From assembly GCF_963667775.1 (NCBI RefSeq), contig NZ_OY764015.1:874501-938500 (forward strand): a stretch of DNA of 64,000 bases, given 5' to 3'. Shown in pieces: positions 35,319 through 43,331 of the stretch (position 1 is the stretch's first letter; every line of letters starts with the position of its first letter). The notes below the pieces were generated by a model, which did no database searches, was not told the DNA's origin, and saw only the letters and a list, made by a program, of their open reading frames with translations. Source of the stretch: an uncultured Trichococcus sp. (GTDB lineage Bacteria > Bacillota > Bacilli > Lactobacillales > Aerococcaceae). A program made the translations under genes and the position numbers.

Positions 35319-35687
35319 CTAGACTTCCACGAATTTTTTACTTGCCGCACTCCATTTCAGCAGCACCAACGGAATTTGATAACGAAACATGAACATTTTG
35401 GCTTTTATTTTAAACTCAGGTGTCAGGAAACCTTTGATATCGACCACCTCTATCCGGCCATCTGCGTATAACACTTCGAAGTCAGCCTTGTAGGTGATGG
35501 CTCGAACGATTCTGCCCGTCTGCGGATGCGCAAACCTATCAAGTAATGTGAATGCCTTCTGCATCTGAAAATCTTCTACAAGGCCGCTTTTTTTGAGTTT
35601 TTGAAGGTGCTCGTAATAGCGGCCCTCTGCTTTGCTGTCGAATGTAATCCCATCGATCGTGACTTTTTTTGCTCCATATTTACTCAT
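35319..35687 (-). CDS. DUF1064 nuclease-like protein
   Basis: 122 residues, family DUF1064: SKYGAKKVTIDGITFDSKAEGRYYEHL, YKADFEVLYADGRIEVVDIKG. The D-(x)n-E-V-x-D-x-K arrangement is that of PD-(D/E)XK nucleases, so a Holliday-junction or recombination role is likely. AAGGGG lies 6 bases before ATG 35687, which decides the start. Confidence 0.75.
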   Translation of the reverse strand: MSKYGAKKVTIDGITFDSKAEGRYYEHLQKLKKSGLVEDFQMQKAFTLLDRFAHPQTGRIVRAITYKADFEVLYADGRIEVVDIKGFLTPEFKIKAKMFMFRYQIPLVLLKWSAASKKFVEV

Positions 35688-35701
35688 CGGCATCCCCTTT
35701 C

Positions 35702-36169
35702 TTAAAACGGAAGGTCATCATCACCAATATCAATAGACTCACCAGCGCTACTGAATGGATCAGCTGATTGATTAAACTCGTCAAAACCTTGTTGCTTAGC
35801 CCGGTTGTTCGATTGACCGCTTGAATTATTAGAATGATCACGCGCATCACCCTTCTTTTCGAGTAAAGTAAAATTATCTGCAACAACTTCCGTTACATAA
35901 ACACGCTGCCCTTGCTGATTCTCATAATTTCGCGTTTGAATTCTGCCTTGGATACCGACCAGCGATCCTTTGCGAGTGAAATTCGCAAAGTTCTCTGCAC
36001 CCTTTTTCCAGAGAACGCAGTTGATGAAATCAGCCTCTCTTTCCCCTGCTTGGTTTGTAAACTGTCTGTTTACTGCAAGAGTAAAAGCCGCCACCGCATC
36101 CCCATTTGAGATATAACGCAGATCCGCGTCTTTCGTGATCCTGCCTACTAGCACAACATTATTGATCAT
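35702..36169 (-). CDS. ssb: Single-strand DNA-binding protein
   Basis: 155 residues. OB fold (about 1-105: [47 protein letters not shown]) and an acidic C-terminal tip DIGDDDLPF for partner binding. GGAGG ten bases before ATG 36169, overlapping the NrdH-like gene as ATGA. Serves replication and RecT-mediated annealing. Confidence 0.95.
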   Translation of the reverse strand: MINNVVLVGRITKDADLRYISNGDAVAAFTLAVNRQFTNQAGEREADFINCVLWKKGAENFANFTRKGSLVGIQGRIQTRNYENQQGQRVYVTEVVADNFTLLEKKGDARDHSNNSSGQSNNRAKQQGFDEFNQSADPFSSAGESIDIGDDDLPF

Positions 36170-36417
36170 AAGAATTCTCCCTCCAATACATCGGGCCTGA
36201 ACCCACTCCAACTTGTTTCCGGCTCATCATGAATGATAACCACTGGCACCGTTTGATAACCAAGTTGCTTGATTTTTTCAACTGCTGCCTCATTTTCAAC
36301 GATGTCAACCAGATGATAATGAACACCGTGTTCATCAAGCCACAACTTCGTGAGCTTACATTGCTGGCATCTCTTTTTCGTATAAACCGTTACGTTTTTT
36401 CGCAATTTTACAGACAT
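36166..36417 (-). CDS. NrdH-like glutaredoxin
   Basis: 83 residues, thioredoxin fold with active-site CQQC (about residues 19-22) and the TVPVV cis-proline loop with the SGFRPD ending typical of NrdH-redoxins, which reduce class Ib ribonucleotide reductase. The phage carries no ribonucleotide reductase here, so it must act with host enzymes. AGGAGG eight bases before ATG 36417. Confidence 0.8.
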   Translation of the reverse strand: MSVKLRKNVTVYTKKRCQQCKLTKLWLDEHGVHYHLVDIVENEAAVEKIKQLGYQTVPVVIIHDEPETSWSGFRPDVLEGEFL

Positions 36418-36427
36418 GCATTCCCTC

Positions 36428-36700
36428 CTATTTCCCATTTCCGCTGATATAAATAAGATTTACCCATTTGCCATCTGCATCCTCACTACCGCCACCGTGA
36501 CCAATACACTCAATAGGCATGGAGATATCAATCAGTTCTCCGAATGGCGTTTTTCCGCGAAAATCCAGCCTAACCTGATCATGATCGTTGTATACCGCTA
36601 ACTTCTTTTTTAATTCCCCGACAGTTAGAATCCATCCGGTATATACTTTAAAATCAGGCTCGGCATGAAATTCTGAATTCAAACTTGTTTGTTCATTCAT
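36428..36700 (-). CDS. Unknown early phage protein
   Basis: 90 residues; GWILTVGELKKKLAVYNDHDQVRLDF and the closing KWVNLIYISGNGK. Reminiscent of small phage proteins of unknown role in early operons. Coding confirmed only by spacing and ribosome binding site. Confidence 0.55.
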   Translation of the reverse strand: MNEQTSLNSEFHAEPDFKVYTGWILTVGELKKKLAVYNDHDQVRLDFRGKTPFGELIDISMPIECIGHGGGSEDADGKWVNLIYISGNGK

Positions 36701-36703
36701 CTC

Positions 36704-37663
36704 CTACGCCTCCATGCTTTTACCGCTGCTCTTCAGCCGTGCTATGCGTTCCTGTATTGCCCGTTGCTGATCAGGGTCAGGCGCCGTCTCTGTCGCTGGC
36801 ACGGTACTATCAGCCCATTCAGGCATTTTCTCTTTCTTCGGTGCATTGCCGTTCTGCCTTTGCTTATATGCGACGTCCTGCGCTTCAGCGTCCGCTACCG
36901 TCTTCACATTCGTATTAGCCCAACTACGCATGATCCCTTCGGCATACCTGAAACTTTTGTTATCTACAGCAGCCCTCCTCATGGCTTCGATGACCAACTC
37001 TTCTCCAAGGTCCGCTTCCCATTTTTCAACAGTCTCGATCGCCATCGGATTGAGCATCCCGAAATTTTGCTCATAAATCGTGAAGATATTTGCGGCTGCT
37101 GGAGGCTTGTTTTCTGGATTATTACTTTCATCTACTTTTATTTCATTTTCTTTTATTTTATTTAATTTTATTTGTGTACCAGAATCGGGAATAACCTCGG
37201 TTTTTCTAGGAATAACTATGGTTTTTTCTGGAATAACTGACTTAATGACCATCAGAGGGCACATTTCACGCAATTCCTGCTCACCGATCAGCAGGTACTC
37301 CTTGATGACATCGCCCTTCTTTTTCTTACCAACCGCTGTAAAATAACGTTTCTGGATACCGTCGCTAGTCAGGATGCGGTACTCATTAAATAGTTTTTCT
37401 TGGAATAACTCATACTTAACGCAATCATTTATGATGTTATTCACGGAATTACTGTCTATTCCGATACGTTTTGCAATTAAAATCTGCTCTTTTTCTTCCC
37501 ATTTGTAGAAATAACCAGAGCTATAAATTTTCATGAACATTTTGATTATCACTGCGAATCCGATCGCGCCATGCAGCCCCTCGATTAATTGGACTTTATC
37601 GTCATAGTCCGCATCGACATCAAGCGGAAAGTATCGAAGTCCGTCTTGTATTGGCCTTGCCAT
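36704..37663 (-). CDS. DnaD-like phage replication protein
   Basis: 319 residues. The N-terminal part (about 1-110: GLRYFPLDVDADYDDKVQLIEGLHG) is a DUF4373-type winged helix; the C-terminal DnaD/DnaB_2 domain (about 195-265: FTIYEQNFGMLNPMAIETVEKW) ends YAEGIMRSWANTNV. The linker (about 140-185) is low-complexity and is encoded by AT-rich, repeated DNA. Such proteins bind the phage origin and load the host helicase. Confidence 0.87.
   Translation of the reverse strand: MARPIQDGLRYFPLDVDADYDDKVQLIEGLHGAIGFAVIIKMFMKIYSSGYFYKWEEKEQILIAKRIGIDSNSVNNIINDCVKYELFQEKLFNEYRILTSDGIQKRYFTAVGKKKKGDVIKEYLLIGEQELREMCPLMVIKSVIPEKTIVIPRKTEVIPDSGTQIKLNKIKENEIKVDESNNPENKPPAAANIFTIYEQNFGMLNPMAIETVEKWEADLGEELVIEAMRRAAVDNKSFRYAEGIMRSWANTNVKTVADAEAQDVAYKQRQNGNAPKKEKMPEWADSTVPATETAPDPDQQRAIQERIARLKSSGKSMEA
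37135..37237. repeat. Candidate phage replication origin: AT tract and 21-bp iterons
   Basis: GGAATAAC occurs at 37188, 37209 and 37230, exactly 21 bp apart, each preceded by a T-run; a fourth copy is at 37402. Next to them, 37135-37180 is nearly pure A/T with repeats of TTTTATTT. Both lie in the linker of the DnaD-like initiator gene. Confidence 0.6.
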
Positions 37664-37706
37664 TCATTTTCACCTCACAATCAAGAGAGGGAAGCTCCCT
37701 CTCCGT

Positions 37707-38630
37707 TTACTCCTTTGGTTTGATTGTCCTTTCTTCGAATAATGATTCTTGTGCAGCCTCGTCATCCAGATTGATGATTTCGCCATCTTCGGTGACGAAG
37801 GTGCCAAGCTTATCTGGCACGTGGCCCGGCATCGCATCGAAATCTTCATCCGGTGTAATGTCGCGGATATCTCCGGTTTCCTTATCCAGCGTTTGAACCG
37901 TTTCATCCGTTGTGACAGCTTTTTGCATTTCGATGGATAAGATACCCCATTTGGAAAGAATGTTCCGGAGGATGGTCTTTTTGGCCATTGAGTCATAGTC
38001 TGTCTTCCAAACCCCTGACAGCTCTGTCTTATTTTTGGTTTTGTTGTTGCGAATGCGATGTGCTTCCACTTCCTGCTTGGTCCAGTAGACGGTTTTCTCG
38101 AAGCCGTTCAGCAATTTGAAGTAGCCGACATATCCGATCACGACATCAGACAGTTTTCCGTTCGGATCAAACTCAAATTTTTCAGTCAGGCGATTCCAAG
38201 AAAGCAGCTCGCCTTCATACACTTCGATGACGTTCAAAGCTTCATACTGGCCAGATCGTTGCGCCAGCTGAATGTATCCCTTGTACCCCAGGATGAATTG
38301 CCCTTTTTGCTTGTTGCCATCCTTGTAGTCCCTGAATGGCACGATGTAGGCATAGCCGAGGTTTTTGTCTAGCGGCAGGTCCAGTGTTGCGGCCGTCATC
38401 GCACAGGTGATGATACTCATCGGCTCGCTTTGTGCCAGGTAGGAATCATTGTTCACTAAACTGAGGACAGATGCCGTAAAGCCTTGCGATTTTTCTTTCA
38501 GTACATCCCGGAATTTCTCCTGCACTACTGGAGAATTCAGAAGTGATTTTAGGCCCAGTTGCTTTGCTTGTCCCGGTGCTTGGGTGTTGCTATTTTGTAA
38601 TTGGTTTTTCAAACTCGAATTCGTTGCCAT
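37707..38630 (-). CDS. recT: RecT single-strand annealing protein
   Basis: 307 residues, RecT family: LNSPVVQEKFRDVL, AATLDLPLDKNLGYAYIVPF, ILGYKGYIQLAQRSGQYE, and SMAKKTILRNILSKWG. Anneals single strands produced by the adjacent YqaJ exonuclease. The C-terminal 60 residues are acidic. Starts one base after the yqaJ stop codon. Confidence 0.95.
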   Translation of the reverse strand: MATNSSLKNQLQNSNTQAPGQAKQLGLKSLLNSPVVQEKFRDVLKEKSQGFTASVLSLVNNDSYLAQSEPMSIITCAMTAATLDLPLDKNLGYAYIVPFRDYKDGNKQKGQFILGYKGYIQLAQRSGQYEALNVIEVYEGELLSWNRLTEKFEFDPNGKLSDVVIGYVGYFKLLNGFEKTVYWTKQEVEAHRIRNNKTKNKTELSGVWKTDYDSMAKKTILRNILSKWGILSIEMQKAVTTDETVQTLDKETGDIRDITPDEDFDAMPGHVPDKLGTFVTEDGEIINLDDEAAQESLFEERTIKPKE

Positions 38631-38631
38631 G

Positions 38632-39579
38632 TTATTTGATCCCCTTTATCGTTAGTCTTCTTGATTGCGATGCAGTCAGATATTGCTCGTAAATGTCCGG
38701 CTGTTCTTTTTGTAGTGTCTTTGTATCCAGTCGGTTTGTCGTGACGGGTTTCCAGTAGATGAGGTTGCTTGGCGTGATGCCGATTTCCGCATCCGCCTCA
38801 CCTAGCGCCAGTTTAATTTGGTTTTCGTACAAGCTGATGGTTTCTTCGACAGTCTTTTTGGCTGCCTTCGCTTCGTTCAATAGAGAAATTGTTTCATCGA
38901 AGGAAGATGCCAGTGTAATTTCTTTTCCCGCTTCACTGTTGGCGTATCGTTCCTTCAGGAAATCTGTTGCTGCTTGACTGCCGTCGATAGGTGGCGCAAC
39001 ATTCTGTGTTACATTGACCTCCCAAAACGCAATCAGGCGCTCCTGAATGATGTCAATTAGTTCTTGGTCTCTTTCTATTCGCTTCCACTGGAACTTCTGC
39101 CCGCCTACCAAAACGGCTATATAGGCATAAGCTTTATCCAAGACATTCAGATAGTGCTGCACCTGGAAGATATACTGATCCGGGATATTCTCACCCTCCC
39201 ATTTATCAGACAAGAACATGCTGGCGGTTTTGCATTCGAGAATGGCATTCTCTCCCACAACTTGTCTATCCACGTTCGCGCTTAGAAAGTCGTGTTCACG
39301 GTGGAAATACATGTGATTATCATTCCGAACCTTAGCACCTGTACGTCTCGTGAATTCCTCCGCCACTGTCTTCTCGAACACATTTCCCCAATAAGCTGCC
39401 TCACTTGGATCCGATGCATCAATTTCAATCTGCCCCGTCTTGTCCAACCACAACTGGTAAGGACTCTTGTATTTGTTGAAGCCCAGGATTGTGGCCACAT
39501 CACTGCCACCTATAGAGGTTCTTCTCAGCTGTAGCCAGTCTTCCCGGCTCATATTTTTGGTTGGTATTCTTTGTCTCAT
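38632..39579 (-). CDS. YqaJ-type viral recombinase exonuclease
   Basis: 315 residues. GGSDVATILGFNKYKSPYQLWL, then the nuclease site FEKTVAEEF, ...DFLSANVDRQVVGENAILECKTAS (D..ExK, about 95-119). Processes double-strand ends 5' to 3' to feed RecT. ATG overlaps the preceding stop codon as ATGA. Confidence 0.93.
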   Translation of the reverse strand: MRQRIPTKNMSREDWLQLRRTSIGGSDVATILGFNKYKSPYQLWLDKTGQIEIDASDPSEAAYWGNVFEKTVAEEFTRRTGAKVRNDNHMYFHREHDFLSANVDRQVVGENAILECKTASMFLSDKWEGENIPDQYIFQVQHYLNVLDKAYAYIAVLVGGQKFQWKRIERDQELIDIIQERLIAFWEVNVTQNVAPPIDGSQAATDFLKERYANSEAGKEITLASSFDETISLLNEAKAAKKTVEETISLYENQIKLALGEADAEIGITPSNLIYWKPVTTNRLDTKTLQKEQPDIYEQYLTASQSRRLTIKGIK

Positions 39580-39761
39580 TCTCCTGCCACCATCACTTTC
39601 TGCGTTTCCTTAACGAACCGGGGGATATCCTCCAGACGGACAAGCCCCATCTCCGTCTCCACATATTCATCACCTTCATAAATCTCGTTACCTTCCCAAT
39701 CAGAACCAAATACCTGTGATTCGTCAGGTTCCAAAAAGCGTTCAAAATTTGTTCTGTTCAT
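39576..39761 (-). CDS. Small early phage protein
   Basis: 61 residues, very acidic: FERFLEPDESQVFGSDWEGNEIYEGDEYV. GGAGTG eight bases before ATG. Not recognised. Confidence 0.6.
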   Translation of the reverse strand: MNRTNFERFLEPDESQVFGSDWEGNEIYEGDEYVETEMGLVRLEDIPRFVKETQKVMVAGE

Positions 39762-39793
39762 GATATACTCACTCCTAGATAGATAATTTTTTT

Positions 39794-39823
39794 AGTCACC
39801 TACTCGCGATAGGTGGCTTTTTT
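39794..39823 (+). terminator. Plus-oriented terminator inside the leftward early operon
   Basis: AGTCACCTA, GCGA-type loop, TAGGTGGCT, then TTTTTT on the plus strand. On the coding (minus) strand it has an A-run, not a T-run, behind it. It would stop antisense transcripts. Confidence 0.6.
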
Positions 39824-40058
39824 AATGCACATTTTTGAATTTACAGCGCCTGATAACTTTCCGGAGCCGCTCCTTGTCTTGCTTAGGCATGTATTTGTGG
39901 TCAGACATCGGCGTGATGCGGTTGGCTTTTAAATCAAACACGATGACCGGCCTGGAAGCACCGTCGATCAGCCAATCCAGTCGCAAGGTTGTTGAAGAAA
40001 TACTTCGGTGTGACACACATTCTTCATTTAGCACGTCCGTTACTGCGAATAAATTCAT
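39822..40058 (-). CDS. Small phage protein, paralog of 40249-40509
   Basis: 78 residues. The C-terminal half (RPVIVFDLKANRITP...DKERLRKVIRRCKFKN) shares a P-V-x2-FD-x3-N-x(n)-D-x-ERL-x2-V pattern with the protein at 40249-40509. No known family. ATGA overlap with the gene upstream. Confidence 0.55.
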   Translation of the reverse strand: MNLFAVTDVLNEECVSHRSISSTTLRLDWLIDGASRPVIVFDLKANRITPMSDHKYMPKQDKERLRKVIRRCKFKNVH

Positions 40059-40243
40059 AGGCTATCCTCCGCATCTTCCAATTGCCTTTGTAATTTTTTA
40101 ACCCTATGCTCGAACGCACGCGCTTTTCTTGCTGCACGATCCGCATCCGCTTGATGCTTGGCTTGCTCTATTAGCATTGCTCTTAGGCAAACTTCCGCAA
40201 GTTCAATCTGCAGTAGTTTTTCCATATATTCTCTCTCGTTCAT
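40055..40243 (-). CDS. Small coiled-coil phage protein
   Basis: 62 residues, almost fully helical (MNEREYMEKLLQIELAEV; ARAFEHRVKKLQRQLEDAED). ATG 40243 chosen for the GGGAGTG ten bases upstream. Confidence 0.55.
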   Translation of the reverse strand: MNEREYMEKLLQIELAEVCLRAMLIEQAKHQADADRAARKARAFEHRVKKLQRQLEDAEDSL

Positions 40244-40248
40244 CTTTC

Positions 40249-40509
40249 TCACTCCCACGTTGGTTTCTTGTAGTGGTATTCCTCGAACACTTGCTTCAAT
40301 CGCTCCTGGTCCGCTTGCTCCAGTTCGCTGTAGCGATCGCAGTATTTCAGGATGTTGCAGCGGTAGTCGAACATGAGGACCGGATCTGATATTTTTTCAA
40401 TCTCCCAGCGGATGCAGATATTGCCGAATCCGATGATTTCATATTCGATTTGTTCACGCGTCAGGATCCAACTCAGTAGCCCGATGTTATGATTCAAATC
40501 TATCTTCAC
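40249..40509 (-). CDS. Small phage protein, paralog of 39822-40058
   Basis: 86 residues; DPVLMFDYRCNILKY...ADQERLKQVFEEYHYK matches its neighbour. GTG start overlapping the preceding stop codon as GTGA. Confidence 0.55.
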   Translation of the reverse strand: MKIDLNHNIGLLSWILTREQIEYEIIGFGNICIRWEIEKISDPVLMFDYRCNILKYCDRYSELEQADQERLKQVFEEYHYKKPTWE

Positions 40510-40631
40510 CAGATCAACCCCCGTTCTAAACCCCCGACAATGCCGATAACCAGCAATGCGATGCCGACCACGAAGACCGTGCCGATAATGCTGACCAACC
40601 GATCCTCAAACTCATCTGTAAATATTTTCAC
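40506..40631 (-). CDS. Small single-pass membrane protein
   Basis: 41 residues: MKIFTDEFEDRLVSIIGTVF then VVGIALLVIGIVGGLERGLIW, one transmembrane helix. Its GTG start and TGA stop each overlap the neighbouring genes by four bases (GTGA on both sides), which makes it a coupled real gene although too short for usual limits. Confidence 0.65.
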   Translation of the reverse strand: MKIFTDEFEDRLVSIIGTVFVVGIALLVIGIVGGLERGLIW

Positions 40632-40921
40632 CTCGCCACCTCCAACGATTCGACCTTGTCTTCTTCTGTTGTTGGCTTTTTCGCCGATACGCGCCGATTA
40701 TTTTCTTCAAGTAGTCCCTTGTATTTTTCTCCGTCTTTTTGGACACTTCGAATAAATCTGTCGATCTCGACATCCGTCACTTTTGCCTGCGGCAGGTATA
40801 TCGGACGAATGGCTCCCGCATTGATCAATGCCCGTAAGCTGTGATAGGAGATATCCAGGATCTCGGCCGCTTCTTTTAAGTTGCATGCCCTTTTCGGCAT
40901 CGCTTTGATTAGTTCACTCAT
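40628..40921 (-). CDS. Excisionase-like / MerR-type HTH protein
   Basis: 97 residues. KRACNLKEAAEILDISYHSLRALINAG (about 10-36) is a winged helix of the excisionase/MerR kind and RPIYLPQAKVTDVEIDRFI completes it. May be Xis or an early regulator. ATGA overlap with the next gene upstream. Confidence 0.65.
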   Translation of the reverse strand: MSELIKAMPKRACNLKEAAEILDISYHSLRALINAGAIRPIYLPQAKVTDVEIDRFIRSVQKDGEKYKGLLEENNRRVSAKKPTTEEDKVESLEVAR

Positions 40922-41121
40922 TGCTGTTCCTCCTTCTTCCTGAACACGTCCAGGCTAACTTCTAATGCATCTGCGATCTTGCACATCAGTTCAAAACTAG
41001 GCTTCTTGATTCGGCCTTTTTTTAAGTCTGATACTGTGCCGGAATGAACCTTCATGCGTTTGGCCAGCTGCTCCTGGTTCAAATTCTTCTCATTCAATAT
41101 TTTTTCGATTATTTCCCACAT
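40918..41121 (-). CDS. XRE-family HTH regulator
   Basis: 67 residues; LNQEQLAKRMKVHSGTVSDLKKGRIKKPSFEL is a complete XRE HTH. First gene of the early operon left of the Abi gene. AGGAGGTG seven bases before ATG. Confidence 0.8.
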   Translation of the reverse strand: MWEIIEKILNEKNLNQEQLAKRMKVHSGTVSDLKKGRIKKPSFELMCKIADALEVSLDVFRKKEEQQ

Positions 41122-41258
41122 CTTTGCACCTCCTTTGCACTATATGTTGTGTTTTGTGATTACATTCCCCATATATATCTTGTATACTTAGGTTAGTAGG
41201 ACTCGCCTTCGCCCGGAGTTTCCTGCAAATCTATATATTTAAAGCGAGGTTGGTATGA
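41122..41258. other. Divergent control region between XRE gene and Abi gene
   Basis: Leftward: TATAGT at about 41138-41143 with a poor -35. Rightward: TGTATACT at 41181-41188 with a poor -35. No inverted repeat long enough to name as operator. Confidence 0.35.
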
Positions 41259-42107
41259 ATGAATGATGTAATCGTTTCCGCAGCGATGACTGCTTTTATT
41301 ACGTCCATGGCAACAAAAGGTGCAGAAGCACCAGCAAATACAATCAATCATTTGTGGAAGCAAATATTTGGACCTCTAGACATGTATCTTCAAAAAAATG
41401 AAATTAAACGACAAAACAACTTAAAAAAATATGTGAATTCAATTGAAGAAGCTGCAGTACTTATTCCAGATGAATACATTCAGGAACCAAAAATTAGTAT
41501 TTTAGGCCCAGCGTTAGAAGCATCAAAGTTTTACATTGAAGAGGAAGAAATTAGAGATATGTTTGCTAATTTAATAGCTTCCTCAATGGATAATAGAAAA
41601 AATGAATATCTTCATCATTCATTTGTTGAAATAATCAAACAAATGTCTCCTCACGATGGGAATCTCATCAAATTGTTTTTAAAAATAACATCCTATCCTG
41701 TTGTTTCAGTAACAATAAATAGTGGTAAAGGTACAAACCAATTAATCGATTTATTGTTTTTAGAAATCGGCAATAATTACGAATTAAATGCAATCTCACT
41801 AATTAATTTGCAAAGGCTTGGTTTAATTGAAATTAGATTTGACAAGTGGTTAACAGCAAACAATATGTATGATAAATATTTCCAATCAAAAGAATTTCAA
41901 GACTTAAAAATTAACAATCGTATCGAGAATTCTAGAAGAAGTTATCAAGCAGACGTTAATTCTTTTGGCAAAGAAAAAGTAATGAACTTTATGAATGTGA
42001 CTTCCGAAGAACTTGATGCGCTATTGATTCCACATGAACCAGAGTTAGCAAAAGGGTTAGTGAAAATTACGCCATTAGGAAATGCATTCCTTAAAATTTG
42101 TTATTGA
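41259..42107 (+). CDS. Abi-alpha (DUF4393) abortive-infection protein
   Basis: 282 residues. WKQIFGPLDMYLQKNEIKRQ (about 33-52), ISILGPALEASKFYIEEEEIRDMFANLIASSMDNRK (about 82-117) and HSFVEIIKQMSPHDGNLIK match the Abi_alpha/DUF4393 family closely. Family members are linked to abortive phage resistance. AT-rich and on the strand opposite to its early-gene neighbours, so a cargo gene. GAGG lies nine bases before ATG 41259; another ATG at 41255 is out of frame. Confidence 0.8.
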   Translation: MNDVIVSAAMTAFITSMATKGAEAPANTINHLWKQIFGPLDMYLQKNEIKRQNNLKKYVNSIEEAAVLIPDEYIQEPKISILGPALEASKFYIEEEEIRDMFANLIASSMDNRKNEYLHHSFVEIIKQMSPHDGNLIKLFLKITSYPVVSVTINSGKGTNQLIDLLFLEIGNNYELNAISLINLQRLGLIEIRFDKWLTANNMYDKYFQSKEFQDLKINNRIENSRRSYQADVNSFGKEKVMNFMNVTSEELDALLIPHEPELAKGLVKITPLGNAFLKICY

Positions 42108-42289
42108 TCTTTATTAGCTGGTCTTTTTGAATTAATTAATCCATTTTCTTTTACCAATCTGAAATCAGCATTCTTTTCTTCTAAAACAGAATTAATTCCT
42201 TTAAGTATTTGTGTATCGAAATCTTCATTATTTTCTCGACTTGCCTTTTGAAATACGGAGGCAAGTCTTTGTTTAATATTAATTACCAT
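42101..42289 (-). CDS. Small early protein, tail-to-tail with the Abi gene
   Basis: 62 residues; MVINIKQRLASVFQKASREN, KGINSVLEEKNADFRLVKEN. Overlaps the 3' end of the Abi gene by seven bases. ATG 42289 has GGGGTG seven bases upstream. Not recognised. Confidence 0.5.
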   Translation of the reverse strand: MVINIKQRLASVFQKASRENNEDFDTQILKGINSVLEEKNADFRLVKENGLINSKRPANKDQ

Positions 42290-42294
42290 TCTTC

Positions 42295-42570
42295 TCACCC
42301 CTCCATTTCCTTCAGTTCATCGATGCATTCAAATAGCGATTGAAACGCACTTAGAAATTCTTCAGTTACTTCAAACAACTCGCTTGCCTCTCCGTCTTTT
42401 TCCTCTAAAACGTAAACTTTGCCGGCATCCTCATAATGCATGATGCTGATTCTGTTATTCAGCTGCATCCCGATAGCTAGGGTCTCATTTGTTTCCGGAT
42501 CAACGATGCTGCAATCACAGCAGTTTTCGATTGTTTGCTTTGCTAGGCCTAGCAGTGTGGGCTTACTCAT
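42295..42570 (-). CDS. Unknown early phage protein
   Basis: 91 residues, acidic: MSKPTLLGLAKQTIENCCDCS, VYVLEEKDGEASELFEVTEEF. ATGA overlap with the Rha-type gene. Not recognised. Confidence 0.55.
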   Translation of the reverse strand: MSKPTLLGLAKQTIENCCDCSIVDPETNETLAIGMQLNNRISIMHYEDAGKVYVLEEKDGEASELFEVTEEFLSAFQSLFECIDELKEMEG

Positions 42571-43331
42571 TTCGCCATCTCCCTCTTATAAACGCCATAC
42601 TTGATTGCAAATTCTTTCACCACAGCGACATAGATCTCCACGAGTTTCTTATCATCGGAAATGACATCGACCTTCGTCAGGTTATCGCGTTTCGACTTGC
42701 TGGCACCTTCATCGGCCATGCGGCGGCGCTTATTCGTGAGTCTTGTCTCCAGTGACGCTCCAGCACGTCTATCGACTTCCGTGAAGATAGCACTGCGCAC
42801 TTCCTTATGTGCCTCGGCTGTATTTCCCATGACACGCACAACCTTGTTGATCAGCGCATTCGCTTCCTTCCTCCAGTCGGTGGTGTTAAGCGCCACGATT
42901 TCAGAAATGCTATCTACCTTATCGTTCAATTGTTTTTGGGCCAGTTCTTGTTTTGCCATGTTGTTTACTAGGTTCGCCATCAGCTGCAATTCCGGGCTGA
43001 GGTTCGACATATCAAGCTGCTGTTTGATGTGTGATTCCATATCGTTGAAGGCCTTGATGTACTTCAGTTTGAATTCGAGTGCCTTTTTGCCGGTGAAGCC
43101 CATTGCAAGTAGCGTGAAGCCGTCGCGATTCATGAAAATCATGCGATAGCTCTGTTTGTTCTGCGGATGAATGTAGGTATCTTCCCAGAATAGGTCTGCC
43201 GAATTTTCGGCTACCCCCATCAGCTCATCTAAACTATCTAAAACATGCTTATGTTGCTTTTCGAATGTTTCTGCCACCTGAAGTGAAGTTGTTACGACTT
43301 GTTGCTCTTTAAGGACAACTAAATTACTCAT
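42567..43331 (-). CDS. Rha-family regulatory protein / antirepressor
   Basis: 254 residues. N-terminal Rha domain (about 1-105: TSLQVAETFEKQHKHVLDSLD, TYIHPQNKQSYRMIFMNRDGFTLLAMGFTG), then an ORF6C-like C-terminal part (about 150-250: NTTDWRKEANALINKVVR, SKRDNLTKVDVISDD). Such proteins act as antirepressors or lytic regulators. Starts eight bases inside the cro-like gene. Confidence 0.85.
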   Translation of the reverse strand: MSNLVVLKEQQVVTTSLQVAETFEKQHKHVLDSLDELMGVAENSADLFWEDTYIHPQNKQSYRMIFMNRDGFTLLAMGFTGKKALEFKLKYIKAFNDMESHIKQQLDMSNLSPELQLMANLVNNMAKQELAQKQLNDKVDSISEIVALNTTDWRKEANALINKVVRVMGNTAEAHKEVRSAIFTEVDRRAGASLETRLTNKRRRMADEGASKSKRDNLTKVDVISDDKKLVEIYVAVVKEFAIKYGVYKREMAK

